Part shown: positions 1 to 7,891 of the stretch, piece by piece
Position numbering within the stretch: position 1 is the first letter of the stretch
Layout of the letters: every line of letters starts with the position of its first letter
Assembly: GCF_000688395.1 (NCBI RefSeq)
Contig: NZ_JIAG01000010.1
Coordinates: 1 to 64,000, forward strand
From: Haematomicrobium sanguinis DSM 21259
GTDB taxonomy: Bacteria > Actinomycetota > Actinomycetes > Actinomycetales > Micrococcaceae
Direction: 5' to 3'
DNA: 64,000 nt
Program-made: the position numbers and the translations under genes
Notes under the pieces: generated by a model
The model's database searches: none
What the model saw: only the letters and a program-made list of their open reading frames with translations
What the model was told of the DNA's origin: nothing

Positions 1-231
1 CAAGACCGCTTTAGTGACGAAATCGCTGGTCTGCCGAGGATGCGAGAGAGGCTTTCGCGAGCCCTTGAGCGCAGCGTCCTGAACACCCTGCTCGCGCACC
101 AACGCACGGACCCGGTAAAACCACGACCGTGATACTCCATGCCGCAAGCAAAACGCTTCCACATCACCATGAGAGGCGTTCTGCGGCCAGGAGAGAACGA
201 GCTGACGAATTTGATCAGGAATACGAGTCAT
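1..231 (-). CDS. IS481-family transposase, N-terminal part (partial)
   Basis: The frame is open from an ATG at 231 to the window start (77 codons). The protein begins MTRIPDQIRQLVLSWPQ and continues with a helix-turn-helix segment (GDVEAFCLRHGVSRSWFYRV) followed by a basic stretch, RALVREQG...KGSRKPLSHP. This is the usual DNA-binding N-terminus of IS481/IS3-like DDE transposases. The catalytic DDE core would lie to the left of position 1 and cannot be inspected. Whether the element is intact is therefore unknown. Confidence 0.7.
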   Translation of the reverse strand, partial: MTRIPDQIRQLVLSWPQNASHGDVEAFCLRHGVSRSWFYRVRALVREQGVQDAALKGSRKPLSHPRQTSDFVTKAVL

Positions 232-269
232 CCCCGCATTCTCAACCGCCACAAACCAGCACGCTCAAA

Positions 270-314
270 TGTCCACTATGTATTGAGACCTAACTGTCCA
301 CTATGTATTGAGAC
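270..314. repeat. Tandem 20-bp words at the insertion-sequence end
   Basis: TGTCCACTATGTATTGAGAC occurs at 270-289 and again at 295-314, separated by 5 bp (CTAAC). Both lie upstream of the transposase start. They may be duplicated transposase-binding sites in the terminal repeat, or the trace of two nested insertions of the same element. Confidence 0.75.
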
Positions 315-323
315 TTCACAGAC

Positions 324-333
324 CCGTATACGG
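324..333. promoter_or_regulatory. Possible regulator site CCGTATACGG upstream of the catabolic cluster
   Basis: A perfect 10-bp palindrome with a GTATAC core lies between the insertion sequence and the first cluster gene. The two stronger palindromes at 2230-2264 share the CGTATACG centre. It could be a second operator for the GntR regulator at 3808-4500. It lies about 210 bp upstream of the first start codon, so its role is uncertain. Confidence 0.35.
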
Positions 334-542
334 CTCAATTTTTGCGGTACGGGGATGCGAAACGAGAGTGTAATATGGCTCACGTCGGCACCCCGCCCTC
401 GCCACGGTACGCGAAGTCGGGTGCCAGGTTCGAAAAAGGAACCTGAGAGCAGCGGCGCTTCCGGACACACGCCACAAACGCCGCTCCTGCAAGACATATA
501 TGGCCGCCTCGTAGCTCATAATGTCGATCCAGGAGTTCCACC

Positions 543-2204
543 ATGCCCACCACACCCACCGTCGCCGCCGCACTCGCGAACACTCTCGCCACACACAGCG
601 ACATCATTTTTGGCGTCATGGGCAACGGCAACGCCCACTTCCTCGATGCCCTGCTCAAGCACCCCGTCCGCTATGTGGCAATGCGCCACGAAGTCGGCAC
701 CGTCGGCGCCGCGGACGCCTACCACCGCGCAAGCGGCAAACTCGCCCTTGCCACCACCACCTACGGCCCGGGCTTCACCAACGCCGCGACCACGCTCGCC
801 GAAGCCCGCATGGCCCAAACACCGCTCATCATGATGACCGCTCAGTCACCGACTACGGGCCAGCGCCCATGGGATATCAATCAGGAAGCGTTCGCCGCCG
901 CGATGGGCGTGCCCACCCTCGTCGTTACCGGAGACAATGCCGCCACCATAGCCGAGCAGGCCGTCCGCATGGCGCTCACCGACCGCACCCCGGTCATCCT
1001 CGCGCTCCCTTATGACCTAATCGAGAAACCCGCCACTGCAGCGACAGCCACAACGAAAACCACTTCAGCGACCACCGCGGGCACCGACGAAACGCCCCAG
1101 CCCGAGGCGCGCCGCGAGAACATCGCCGAACTCGCGACGGCTCTTCGCAACGCCCGCCGTCCGCTCATTCTCGCCGGACGCGGCGCCATTCCCGCCGCCG
1201 AGTCCGTGCGCGAACTCGCCACAATCGCCCGCGCACTCGGCGTCACAAGCGCTCCCGCCCGCGGGCTCTTCACCGGCTGGGAGCTGGACGCGGGCGTCGC
1301 CGGCGGTTTCGCCTCCGCGCGCACCGCCCGCCTCATCCGCGAATCCGACCTCGCCGTGGTGCTCGGCGCCGGCCTCAACCAGTTCACAATGGCGTTCGGC
1401 GAGACCTTTGCGCCCGGCACCCGGGTTTGGCAGATGGACGACGGCGTGTCCCCCACTCACGCGCGAGTCGATAGCTTTATCCGGGCGGACGTGGGTGACG
1501 GGGCTCGTCAACTCATCGACGCGCTCCGTGGCTCTCATCCTCGCAGCGACTGGGATCACGCGGATGTTGTCGGCGCGCAGGATGACCGCGAGCCTGGGGA
1601 CGCACTTGCACCGGACGGTCGCCTCGACCCGCGTTCGCTCACGCGACGGCTGAACGCGATCTTGCCCGCAGAGCGGATTGTGAACCTGGACGGCGGCCAC
1701 TTCATTGGTTGGCCCAACACCTACCTGGACCTTCCGAACGAGCGCAGCATGATTTTGCTGGGTACCGCTTTCCAATCGATTGGCTTGGGTTTCCAGGCCG
1801 CAGTCGGGGTCGCCGCGGCGCAACCGGACCGTCTCCTTGCCACGTTCGCGGGAGACGGCGGGGCGCTCATGTCCCTGGCCGACCTGGAAACCCTCATCCG
1901 CGAATCCACCCGCACCGTCGTCGTCATTTACAACGACGCCGCGTACGGCGCCGAAATCCACCAGTATGGGGCCCGCGGCATTAATGAGATGCCCATGCTC
2001 ATCGACCAGGTGAACTTTGCCGCGCTCGCCCAGGCGCTCGGCGCTCGGGCGGACGTCGTCACCACCTTAGAAGACCTCGCGGGAGTCGAGTCCTGGATTG
2101 CTAGCGACGCCCAGGGACTCTACCTCCTCGACTGCCGCGTCTCGCAGACGGTCGTGGCCCCGTACATCCAAGAGATCATTCAACGCACGCTCGTAAAGGA
2201 CTGA
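543..2204 (+). CDS. Thiamine-diphosphate-dependent enzyme, acetolactate synthase/2-oxoacid decarboxylase-like
   Basis: 553 aa with the three-domain layout of the ThDP enzyme family. The N-terminal PYR domain has RHEVGTVGAADAYHRASG with the activating Glu, followed by TYGPGFTNAATTLAEA. A central domain follows. The C-terminal PP domain has GDGGALMSLADLETLIRE and IYNDAAYG, the family's Mg-diphosphate motif, here ending ND rather than the usual NN. SD AGGAG lies at 532-536. It stands first in a homoprotocatechuate gene run and points the same way. It may decarboxylate an aryl-pyruvate or another 2-oxoacid to feed the pathway, but that role is inferred from position only. True acetolactate synthase is less likely because no regulatory subunit gene follows. 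The substrate is unknown. Confidence 0.75.
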   Translation: MPTTPTVAAALANTLATHSDIIFGVMGNGNAHFLDALLKHPVRYVAMRHEVGTVGAADAYHRASGKLALATTTYGPGFTNAATTLAEARMAQTPLIMMTAQSPTTGQRPWDINQEAFAAAMGVPTLVVTGDNAATIAEQAVRMALTDRTPVILALPYDLIEKPATAATATTKTTSATTAGTDETPQPEARRENIAELATALRNARRPLILAGRGAIPAAESVRELATIARALGVTSAPARGLFTGWELDAGVAGGFASARTARLIRESDLAVVLGAGLNQFTMAFGETFAPGTRVWQMDDGVSPTHARVDSFIRADVGDGARQLIDALRGSHPRSDWDHADVVGAQDDREPGDALAPDGRLDPRSLTRRLNAILPAERIVNLDGGHFIGWPNTYLDLPNERSMILLGTAFQSIGLGFQAAVGVAAAQPDRLLATFAGDGGALMSLADLETLIRESTRTVVVIYNDAAYGAEIHQYGARGINEMPMLIDQVNFAALAQALGARADVVTTLEDLAGVESWIASDAQGLYLLDCRVSQTVVAPYIQEIIQRTLVKD

Positions 2205-2229
2205 ATCCACCACTACCCGAGATGCACAG

Positions 2230-2264
2230 GATCGTATACGATCGAGAGCAGAATCGTATACGAT
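2230..2264. promoter_or_regulatory. Twin palindromic operators, probably for the GntR/FCD regulator
   Basis: ATCGTATACGAT occurs at 2231-2242 and again at 2253-2264; the first extends to GATCGTATACGATC. The centres are 22 bp apart, about two helical turns, so two dimers could bind the same face. GTATAC-centred palindromes are typical sites of FCD-type GntR repressors, and such a gene lies at 3808-4500. The pair lies just before the SD at 2282-2288, so a bound repressor would block the promoter of the hpaG-like gene onward. The pair also argues against starting that gene at the ATG at 2222. Confidence 0.75.
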
Positions 2265-2293
2265 CTCAGCCGCCGACCAGCAAAGGAGCTCCG

Positions 2294-3808
2294 GTGACCC
2301 ACAGCAACGACGCCAACGAGAAAGCAGAGTCAACCCCCGAGCGCGAGACCGCCGACCCGTCCGGCACCGACGCCCAGCGCGAACTCCCCCTCAGCACGCG
2401 CCCGGGCAAAATCATTGCGGTACACCTGAACTACCGCTCCCGCGCCGAACAGCGCGGCCGCATCCCGGCCCAGCCCTCCTACTTTTTCAAGCCCGCGTCC
2501 TCGCTCGCGGGCACCGGCGAGACAATTACCCGACCGGAGGGCACGGAACTTCTCGCCTTTGAGGGTGAAATCGCGCTCATCATCGGCACCGCAGCCCGCA
2601 ACGTCAGCCCGGAGGACGGCTGGTCCCACGTGGCAAGCGTGAGCGCCGCCAACGACTTTGGGCTCTACGACTTCCGCGAAGCCGACAAGGGTTCCAACCT
2701 CCGTTCCAAGGGCGGCGACGGCTTCACCCCGATCGGCCCGCACATGATCGATGCCGCGAGTATCGACCCCGAGAACCTGCGCGTGCGCACGTGGAAGAAC
2801 GGAGAACTCGTCCAGGAGGACAACACCGCGAACTTACTCTTCCCCTTCGGGCGCCTCATTGCCGACCTCTCGCAAATGCTCACCTTGGAACCCGGCGACA
2901 TCATCCTGACCGGCACCCCCGCCGGTTCGTCGGTGTGTGAACCCGGCGACAGCATCGAGGTGGAAGTGGACGCACCCACCGCGAAAGGCGAGCCAAGCTC
3001 GGGAAGGCTGGTGACCGCCGTCGTACCCGGAAATATCCCCTTTGGCGACTTTGGCAGCAAACCCAGCGTGAATGACGCCCAGCGCGCCGAAGCGTGGGGC
3101 AACGAGCCCGAACCGACGCTCACCGATGCGCTCCGGGACAAGCTCGGCCGGGTCGCGGTCGCGACGCTGAGCGCGCAGTTGCGTCAGCGCGGGTACAACG
3201 AATCCACCATTGACGGCGTGCATCCGGCCGTTCCCGGGCAGCGGATTATTGGCACGGCGCGCACCTTGCGGTTCATTGCGCAACGCCCGGACCTCGACGC
3301 GGAGCGCGGCAAGGGTTTCAACGCGCACAAACAGGTGATTGACTCGCTTAAGCCGGGCGAAGTGCTCGTCATGGAGGCGCGCGGCGAGCCCATGACCGGA
3401 ACCATTGGCGACCTTCTGGCGTTGCGCGCCAAAGTTCTCGGCGCCGCCGGTGTCGTGACCGACGGCGGGGTCCGGGACATTGAGATGGTGCAGGAGATCG
3501 GGCTGCCGACCTTCCACCAGAGCGCGCATCCAGCGGTCTTCGGGCGGCGGCACATCCCCTGGGAGATTGACGCGACCATCACGTGCGGCGGGGCCGCGGT
3601 GCAGCCCGGTGACATTATTGTTGGCGATAACGACGGCGTTGCCGTCCTCCCAGCGCACCTCGCCGAAGAGCTCGCTGACGCGGCGCTCACCCAGGAGCGC
3701 CAAGAACGCTTCATTGCCGAACAGGTGGCCGCCGGTGAGTCCATCAAGGGGCTGTACCCGATGAATGACGCCTGGCGTGAGCGATATGCGGCGTGGGACG
3801 GGCAGTGA
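2294..3808 (+). CDS. FAH-family hydrolase fused to an RraA-like domain (HpaG-like isomerase/decarboxylase candidate)
   Basis: The first half (to about residue 265) is a fumarylacetoacetate hydrolase domain. It has AVHLNYRSRAEQRG, the acidic metal-site segment FEGEIALIIG, AANDFGLYDFREADKGSN and LEPGDIILTGTPAG. The second half is an RraA/HMG-aldolase-like domain with VVTDGGVRDIEMV and GDIIVGDNDGVAVLP. In the homoprotocatechuate pathway HpaG is normally two FAH repeats that isomerise and decarboxylate 5-oxo-pent-3-ene-1,2,5-tricarboxylate. Here one repeat is replaced by RraA, whose relatives include oxaloacetate decarboxylases. The GTG start at 2294 is chosen for SD AAAGGAG at 2282-2288; an in-frame ATG at 2222 would place the operators inside the gene. 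504 aa. The exact reaction is inferred. Confidence 0.72.
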   Translation: MTHSNDANEKAESTPERETADPSGTDAQRELPLSTRPGKIIAVHLNYRSRAEQRGRIPAQPSYFFKPASSLAGTGETITRPEGTELLAFEGEIALIIGTAARNVSPEDGWSHVASVSAANDFGLYDFREADKGSNLRSKGGDGFTPIGPHMIDAASIDPENLRVRTWKNGELVQEDNTANLLFPFGRLIADLSQMLTLEPGDIILTGTPAGSSVCEPGDSIEVEVDAPTAKGEPSSGRLVTAVVPGNIPFGDFGSKPSVNDAQRAEAWGNEPEPTLTDALRDKLGRVAVATLSAQLRQRGYNESTIDGVHPAVPGQRIIGTARTLRFIAQRPDLDAERGKGFNAHKQVIDSLKPGEVLVMEARGEPMTGTIGDLLALRAKVLGAAGVVTDGGVRDIEMVQEIGLPTFHQSAHPAVFGRRHIPWEIDATITCGGAAVQPGDIIVGDNDGVAVLPAHLAEELADAALTQERQERFIAEQVAAGESIKGLYPMNDAWRERYAAWDGQ

Positions 3809-4500
3809 TGGCGAGCGTGACTGCCGTGCAGGAGAGCGCCTCGCAAAGCAAGTCTGAGCGGGCCTACCGGTGGCTTCGCGACCGCATTGTGGGTGGTGAT
3901 TTCCCCGGCGGGCACCGCCTGGTACTAGACCAGATCGCTCGCGAACTCGACGCGAGTCCGGTTCCGGTACGGGAAGCGTTGCGCCGGCTCGAGGCGGAAA
4001 AGCTTGTGGTGTTTACCCGCAATGTGGGTGCGCAGGTCGCTGCGGTGGACAGTAAGGAGTATGCGCACACCATGCAGACGCTTGCGGTGCTGGAGGGCGC
4101 CGCGACCGCGCTCGCCGCACCGCACGTGGACGAACTTTCGCTCGCCAAGGCGGCCAAACTCAACGAATCGATGCGGGCGCTGCTTGACGACGTTGATCCG
4201 CTTGCCTTTTCCGATCTCAATCACGAATTCCATGAGGTGATTTTTGCGCACTGCCCGAATCCGCAACTGCTCTCGGTTCTGCAAGAAACCTGGGCACACA
4301 TGATGCGCATTCGCTGCAGCATTTTCGGGTTTATCCCCGGCCGTCCGCACGATTCCGTGGACGAACACGATGCGCTGCTTGCCCTCATCCGATCCGGTGC
4401 GCCGGGCATGGATATTGAAGACGCCGTCCGGCGCCACCGACTCAACACTTTGAACGCCTACCTCGATACCTCAGGAGCGAACCATGCCGACAATGACTAA
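3808..4500 (+). CDS. GntR-family regulator with FCD ligand-binding domain
   Basis: The winged-helix N-terminus reads YRWLRDRIVGGDFPGGHRL ... DASPVPVREALRRLEAEKLV. An all-helical FCD domain follows, with metal/ligand histidines in NHEFHEVIF, DEHDALL and RRHRLNTL. The ATG at 3808 overlaps the upstream stop as TGATG, so translation is probably coupled; an in-frame start at 3793 is less likely. The 3' end overlaps the hpaE-like gene by 17 nt. Family members usually repress catabolic genes and are released by a pathway acid. The twin palindromes at 2230-2264 are its probable sites. An aromatic or dicarboxylic pathway intermediate as inducer is inferred. Confidence 0.88.
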   Translation: MASVTAVQESASQSKSERAYRWLRDRIVGGDFPGGHRLVLDQIARELDASPVPVREALRRLEAEKLVVFTRNVGAQVAAVDSKEYAHTMQTLAVLEGAATALAAPHVDELSLAKAAKLNESMRALLDDVDPLAFSDLNHEFHEVIFAHCPNPQLLSVLQETWAHMMRIRCSIFGFIPGRPHDSVDEHDALLALIRSGAPGMDIEDAVRRHRLNTLNAYLDTSGANHADND

Positions 4501-5986
4501 GCCAGACAACCTTCCCGAAAAAATCCAGCACTACATCAACGGCGAGTGGGTTGATAGCGCAGACGGGTCCACCTTTGACGTGCTGGAGCCGGTGGGCAAC
4601 GAGGTCTACCTCACCGCCGCGGCGGGTAAGAAAGCAGACATTGACAGGGCCGTTGCCGCCGCGAAAGACGCGTTTGAAAGCGGACCCTGGCCGCGCATGC
4701 TCCCGCGCGAGCGCGCCCGCGTGCTGAACAAGATCGCCGACCTGGTTGAGGCGCAGGACAAGCGGCTCGCGGAACTAGAAACCTTCGATACCGGCCTGCC
4801 GATCAAACAAGCCCTCGGGCAGGCCCGCCGGGCGGCCGAGAATTTCCGGTTCTTCGCGGACCTGATTGTGGCGCAGGCCGATGACACGTTCAAGGTGCCC
4901 GGGCGCCAAATGAACTACGTCAACCGCAAACCCATCGGCGTGGCTGGGCTCATCACGCCGTGGAACACGCCCTTCATGTTGGAGAGTTGGAAGCTCGCAC
5001 CGGCGCTGGCGACCGGCAACACCGTGGTTCTCAAACCCGCGGAGTTCACGCCGCTTTCGGCAAGTCTGTGGGCCGGGATCTTTGAGGAGGCGGGACTGCC
5101 CAAGGGAGTCTTCAACCTTGTGAACGGTATTGGCGAGGAGGCGGGCGACGCGCTCGTCAAGCACCCGGACGTGCCGCTCATTTCCTTTACCGGCGAGTCT
5201 AAGACTGGGCAGATCATCTTCGCGAACGCGGCTCCCTACTTGAAGGGTTTGTCGATGGAATTGGGCGGCAAGTCCCCGGCCGTGGTGTTTGCCGACGCCG
5301 ACATCGACGCCGCACTGGACGCCACCGTGTTCGGTGTGTTCTCGCTCAACGGCGAACGCTGCACGGCAGGCAGCCGCGTGCTGGTCGAGCGTTCCATTTA
5401 TGACGATTTTGTGGAGCGATACGCCGAGCGTGCCAAGAACGTGGTGGTCGGTTTGCCCAGCGATGAGGCGACCGAGGTCGGCGCCTTGGTGCATCCGGAG
5501 CACTTTGACAAGGTAATGAGCTACGTCGAACTGGCCAAGGAAGAGGGCCGGATCGTCGCGGGCGGAAAACGCCCAGATGAGTGGCCGGAAGGCAACTTTG
5601 TGCTGCCAACTGTTGTGGCCGACGTCGAACCTCAGGCCCGCATATTTCAGGAGGAAATCTTCGGTCCGGTGGTGGCAATTACCCCTTTTGATTCGGACGA
5701 GGAAGCGCTTGAGCTCGCGAACAACACCAAATACGGACTGGCCGCCTATATTTGGACGAACAACCTGAAACGCGCGCACAACTTCGCGCAGAATGTGCAA
5801 GCCGGAATGGTGTGGCTCAATTCGAACAATGTGCGCGATTTGCGGACCCCGTTTGGTGGGGTGAAGGCATCCGGGCTGGGCCACGAGGGCGGTTACCGTT
5901 CAATCGACTTCTATACCGATCAGCAGGCCGTGCACATTTCGCTCGACGAAGCGCACACGCCGAAATTCGGGGTTGGCGCCCAGTAA
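4484..5986 (+). CDS. hpaE: 5-carboxymethyl-2-hydroxymuconate semialdehyde dehydrogenase
   Basis: 500-aa NAD(P)-dependent aldehyde dehydrogenase that oxidises the semialdehyde released by ring cleavage of homoprotocatechuate. The fold motifs are complete: GLITPWNTPFMLESWKLAPAL, LKPAEFTPLSA, the general base Glu259 in MELGGKSP and the nucleophile Cys293 in NGERCTAGSR. The oxyanion Asn is in TPWNTP and the cofactor motif EIFGPV is present. SD AGGAG at 4473-4477 sits 6 nt before the ATG, inside the end of the regulator gene. Its place directly before the ring-cleavage dioxygenase supports HpaE over other aldehyde dehydrogenases. A betaine-aldehyde-type specificity cannot be excluded from sequence alone. 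Confidence 0.88.
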   Translation: MPTMTKPDNLPEKIQHYINGEWVDSADGSTFDVLEPVGNEVYLTAAAGKKADIDRAVAAAKDAFESGPWPRMLPRERARVLNKIADLVEAQDKRLAELETFDTGLPIKQALGQARRAAENFRFFADLIVAQADDTFKVPGRQMNYVNRKPIGVAGLITPWNTPFMLESWKLAPALATGNTVVLKPAEFTPLSASLWAGIFEEAGLPKGVFNLVNGIGEEAGDALVKHPDVPLISFTGESKTGQIIFANAAPYLKGLSMELGGKSPAVVFADADIDAALDATVFGVFSLNGERCTAGSRVLVERSIYDDFVERYAERAKNVVVGLPSDEATEVGALVHPEHFDKVMSYVELAKEEGRIVAGGKRPDEWPEGNFVLPTVVADVEPQARIFQEEIFGPVVAITPFDSDEEALELANNTKYGLAAYIWTNNLKRAHNFAQNVQAGMVWLNSNNVRDLRTPFGGVKASGLGHEGGYRSIDFYTDQQAVHISLDEAHTPKFGVGAQ

Positions 5987-6030
5987 TTGCCGGGTGGCCC
6001 CATTGAACACAGACTCAAAGGAGAGTACTC

Positions 6031-7119
6031 ATGAGCACAGAAAAGACCGGCGCGCCAGTTGCCACCGACCAGTCGCCGGCCCCCGATATTTTGCGGGCGG
6101 CCTACGCCGAACTCGTGGTCACTGACCTCGCGAAATCACGTGAGTTTTACGTCGATGTCCTCGGGCTCAATGTCACGTATGAAGACGATCAAGAGATTTA
6201 TCTGCGCAGCGACGAAGAGTTTATTCACCACAATTTGCTGCTGCGGCAGGGTCCGGTTGCGGCCAATGCCGCACTGAGTTTCCGCGTGCGCACACCGGAG
6301 GACGTGGACAAGGCACAGGCGTACTATGAGGCGCTGGGGTGCCGGGTGGAGCGGCGCAAGGATGGCTTCGTCAAGGGCATTGGGGATTCGGTGCGAGTCG
6401 AGGACCCGCTCGGGTTCACCTATGAGTTCTTCTTCGATGTGGATCATCAGGAGCGGCTGCAATGGCATTTTCACCTGCACTCCCCCGGCGCGCTGGTCCG
6501 CTTTGACCATTTCAACCAGGTCACCCCGGACGTGCCGCGCGGCGTTGAATACCTGGAGGGGCTCGGTTTCCGGGTGACCGAGGACATTCGGGATGAGAGC
6601 GGCACTGTGTTTGCCGCGTGGGCGCGCCGCAAGCCGACCGTCCATGACACCGCAATGACCGGTGGCGATGGGCCGCGCCTGCACCACATCGCGTTCAATA
6701 CGCATGAGAAGCACAACATCATTTATATCTGCGACAAGCTCGGCGCGCTCCGCCTGTCGGACGCGATCGAGCGGGGCCCCGGCCGTCACGGCGTGTCCAA
6801 TGCGTTCTACCTGTATCTGCGCGATCCGGACGGGCACCGCGTGGAAATTTACTCGCAGGACTACTACACCGGCGACCCGGATAACCCGCTACGCTCCTGG
6901 GATGTGCATGACAATCAGCGCCGCGACTGGTGGGGCAACCCCGTGGTGCCCTCCTGGTACACCGAGGCCAGCGCCGTGTTGGATTTGGACGGCAATGTCC
7001 GGGAGCTCAATGCGCGCGAAGAGGACAAGGAGATGGACGTGACCATTGGCGCGGACGGTTTCTCCTACACGCGCGAGGGCGATACCGAAAAGGGGTTCAA
7101 ACTTGGTGAACAACTCTGA
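6031..7119 (+). CDS. hpaD: Homoprotocatechuate 2,3-dioxygenase (extradiol, two VOC modules)
   Basis: 362 aa, close to the roughly 365 aa of the Brevibacterium fuscum (Fe) and Arthrobacter globiformis (Mn) enzymes. The metal ligands fall at His160 (RFDHFNQ), His219 (LHHIAFN) and Glu272 (HRVEIYSQDYY). The second-sphere acid/base His is His205 (PTVHDTAM). These match the literature residues 155, 214, 267 and 200 with a constant offset of 5. It opens 3,4-dihydroxyphenylacetate between C2 and C3 using O2 and should act in the cytosol. SD AAAGGAG precedes the ATG. The sequence does not show whether Fe or Mn is used. Its last 14 nt overlap the hydratase gene. Confidence 0.95.
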   Translation: MSTEKTGAPVATDQSPAPDILRAAYAELVVTDLAKSREFYVDVLGLNVTYEDDQEIYLRSDEEFIHHNLLLRQGPVAANAALSFRVRTPEDVDKAQAYYEALGCRVERRKDGFVKGIGDSVRVEDPLGFTYEFFFDVDHQERLQWHFHLHSPGALVRFDHFNQVTPDVPRGVEYLEGLGFRVTEDIRDESGTVFAAWARRKPTVHDTAMTGGDGPRLHHIAFNTHEKHNIIYICDKLGALRLSDAIERGPGRHGVSNAFYLYLRDPDGHRVEIYSQDYYTGDPDNPLRSWDVHDNQRRDWWGNPVVPSWYTEASAVLDLDGNVRELNAREEDKEMDVTIGADGFSYTREGDTEKGFKLGEQL

Positions 7120-7891
7120 ACTGCACACTCAGTTGGCCGACGAGTTGGCCGCGGCGGAGCGCTCTCAGGGGCAAATTCCGCTGATCACCGGGCGCTTCCC
7201 CGATCTGACGGTGGAGGACTCTTACCGCATTCAGGGCGTGTGGCGCTCTCGCGGCGAGGCTGCGGGGCGGCGCGTGGTCGGGCACAAGATTGGGCTGACC
7301 TCGCGGGCGATGCAGCAGGCGACCGGGATTACCGAGCCGGATTACGGGATCATCTTCTCCGATATGGTCTACCAGTCCGGGGCGCGGATTGAGCACGCGC
7401 AATTCTCGGGAGTGCGGGTGGAGGTGGAGCTCGCCTTTGTGCTCTCGGAGCCGTTGTCAGGCCCGGATTGCACCATGTTCGACGTCCTGCGCGCGACCGA
7501 ATATGTGTTGCCGGCGCTGGAGATCCTCTCTTCCCGTATTGAAATGGAGGGCCGCACGATTGTGGATACGATCGCGGACAACGCGGCGATGGGCGCCATG
7601 GTGCTCGGCGGCGTCCCGATGAAGCACGACGGCGTGTCCTTACCTTGGGTGGGCGGCGTTCTGTACCGCAATGCCTCAATTGAGGAGACGGGGCTGGCTG
7701 CCGGGGTGCTTGGGCATCCGGCTCACGGGGTGGCGTGGCTGGCAAACAAGTTGCACCAGCACGGTGAATCATTGGCCGCCGGTGAGATCATTTTGTCAGG
7801 GTCGTTTACCCGGCCCCTGTGGGTTTCACCCGGTGACACCGTGTTTGCCGATTATGGCGAGCTGGGGAAAGTGACGTGTGAGTTTGTATGA
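7106..7891 (+). CDS. hpaH: 2-oxo-hept-4-ene-1,7-dioate hydratase
   Basis: 261 aa, near the 267 aa of the E. coli enzyme, in the MhpD/HpaH branch of the FAH fold. Supporting segments are GHKIGLTSRAMQQATGITEPDYG, the metal-site acids in GVRVEVELAFVLSE, IVDTIADNAAMGAMVLGG and ILSGSFTRPLWVSPGDTV. It adds water to the oxo-heptenedioate formed by the HpaG step. The GTG at 7106 is chosen because the protein should begin just before the conserved helix (NNSELHTQLADEL) and an AAGGGG SD lies about 10 nt upstream; the longer in-frame start at 7046 lies deep in hpaD. The stop overlaps the next ATG as ATGA, so coupling with the aldolase is likely. Confidence 0.92.
   Translation: MNNSELHTQLADELAAAERSQGQIPLITGRFPDLTVEDSYRIQGVWRSRGEAAGRRVVGHKIGLTSRAMQQATGITEPDYGIIFSDMVYQSGARIEHAQFSGVRVEVELAFVLSEPLSGPDCTMFDVLRATEYVLPALEILSSRIEMEGRTIVDTIADNAAMGAMVLGGVPMKHDGVSLPWVGGVLYRNASIEETGLAAGVLGHPAHGVAWLANKLHQHGESLAAGEIILSGSFTRPLWVSPGDTVFADYGELGKVTCEFV

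Larger units (their letters stand above)
1..320 (-). mobile_element. IS481-type insertion sequence, one end only (cut by window edge)
   Basis: The transposase reading frame points leftwards out of the window. Its upstream side carries two copies of a 20-bp word (270-289 and 295-314). The element appears to end near 320, where the minus strand reads TGTGAAGTCTCAATACATAG. A terminus starting with TGT and lying just upstream of the transposase fits IS481-family elements. The other end, and any target duplication, lie outside the window, so the boundary at 320 is an inference. Confidence 0.6.

Noticed and set aside
139-834. Plus-strand frame overlapping the insertion sequence end and the ThDP gene start
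   Set aside because: Crosses the IS end and then runs out of frame through a clear gene; Pro/Ser/Arg-rich noise.
2222-2293. Longer start (ATG 2222) for the FAH-RraA gene
   Set aside because: Would encode the operator palindromes as protein and lacks an SD, while the GTG at 2294 has AAAGGAG.
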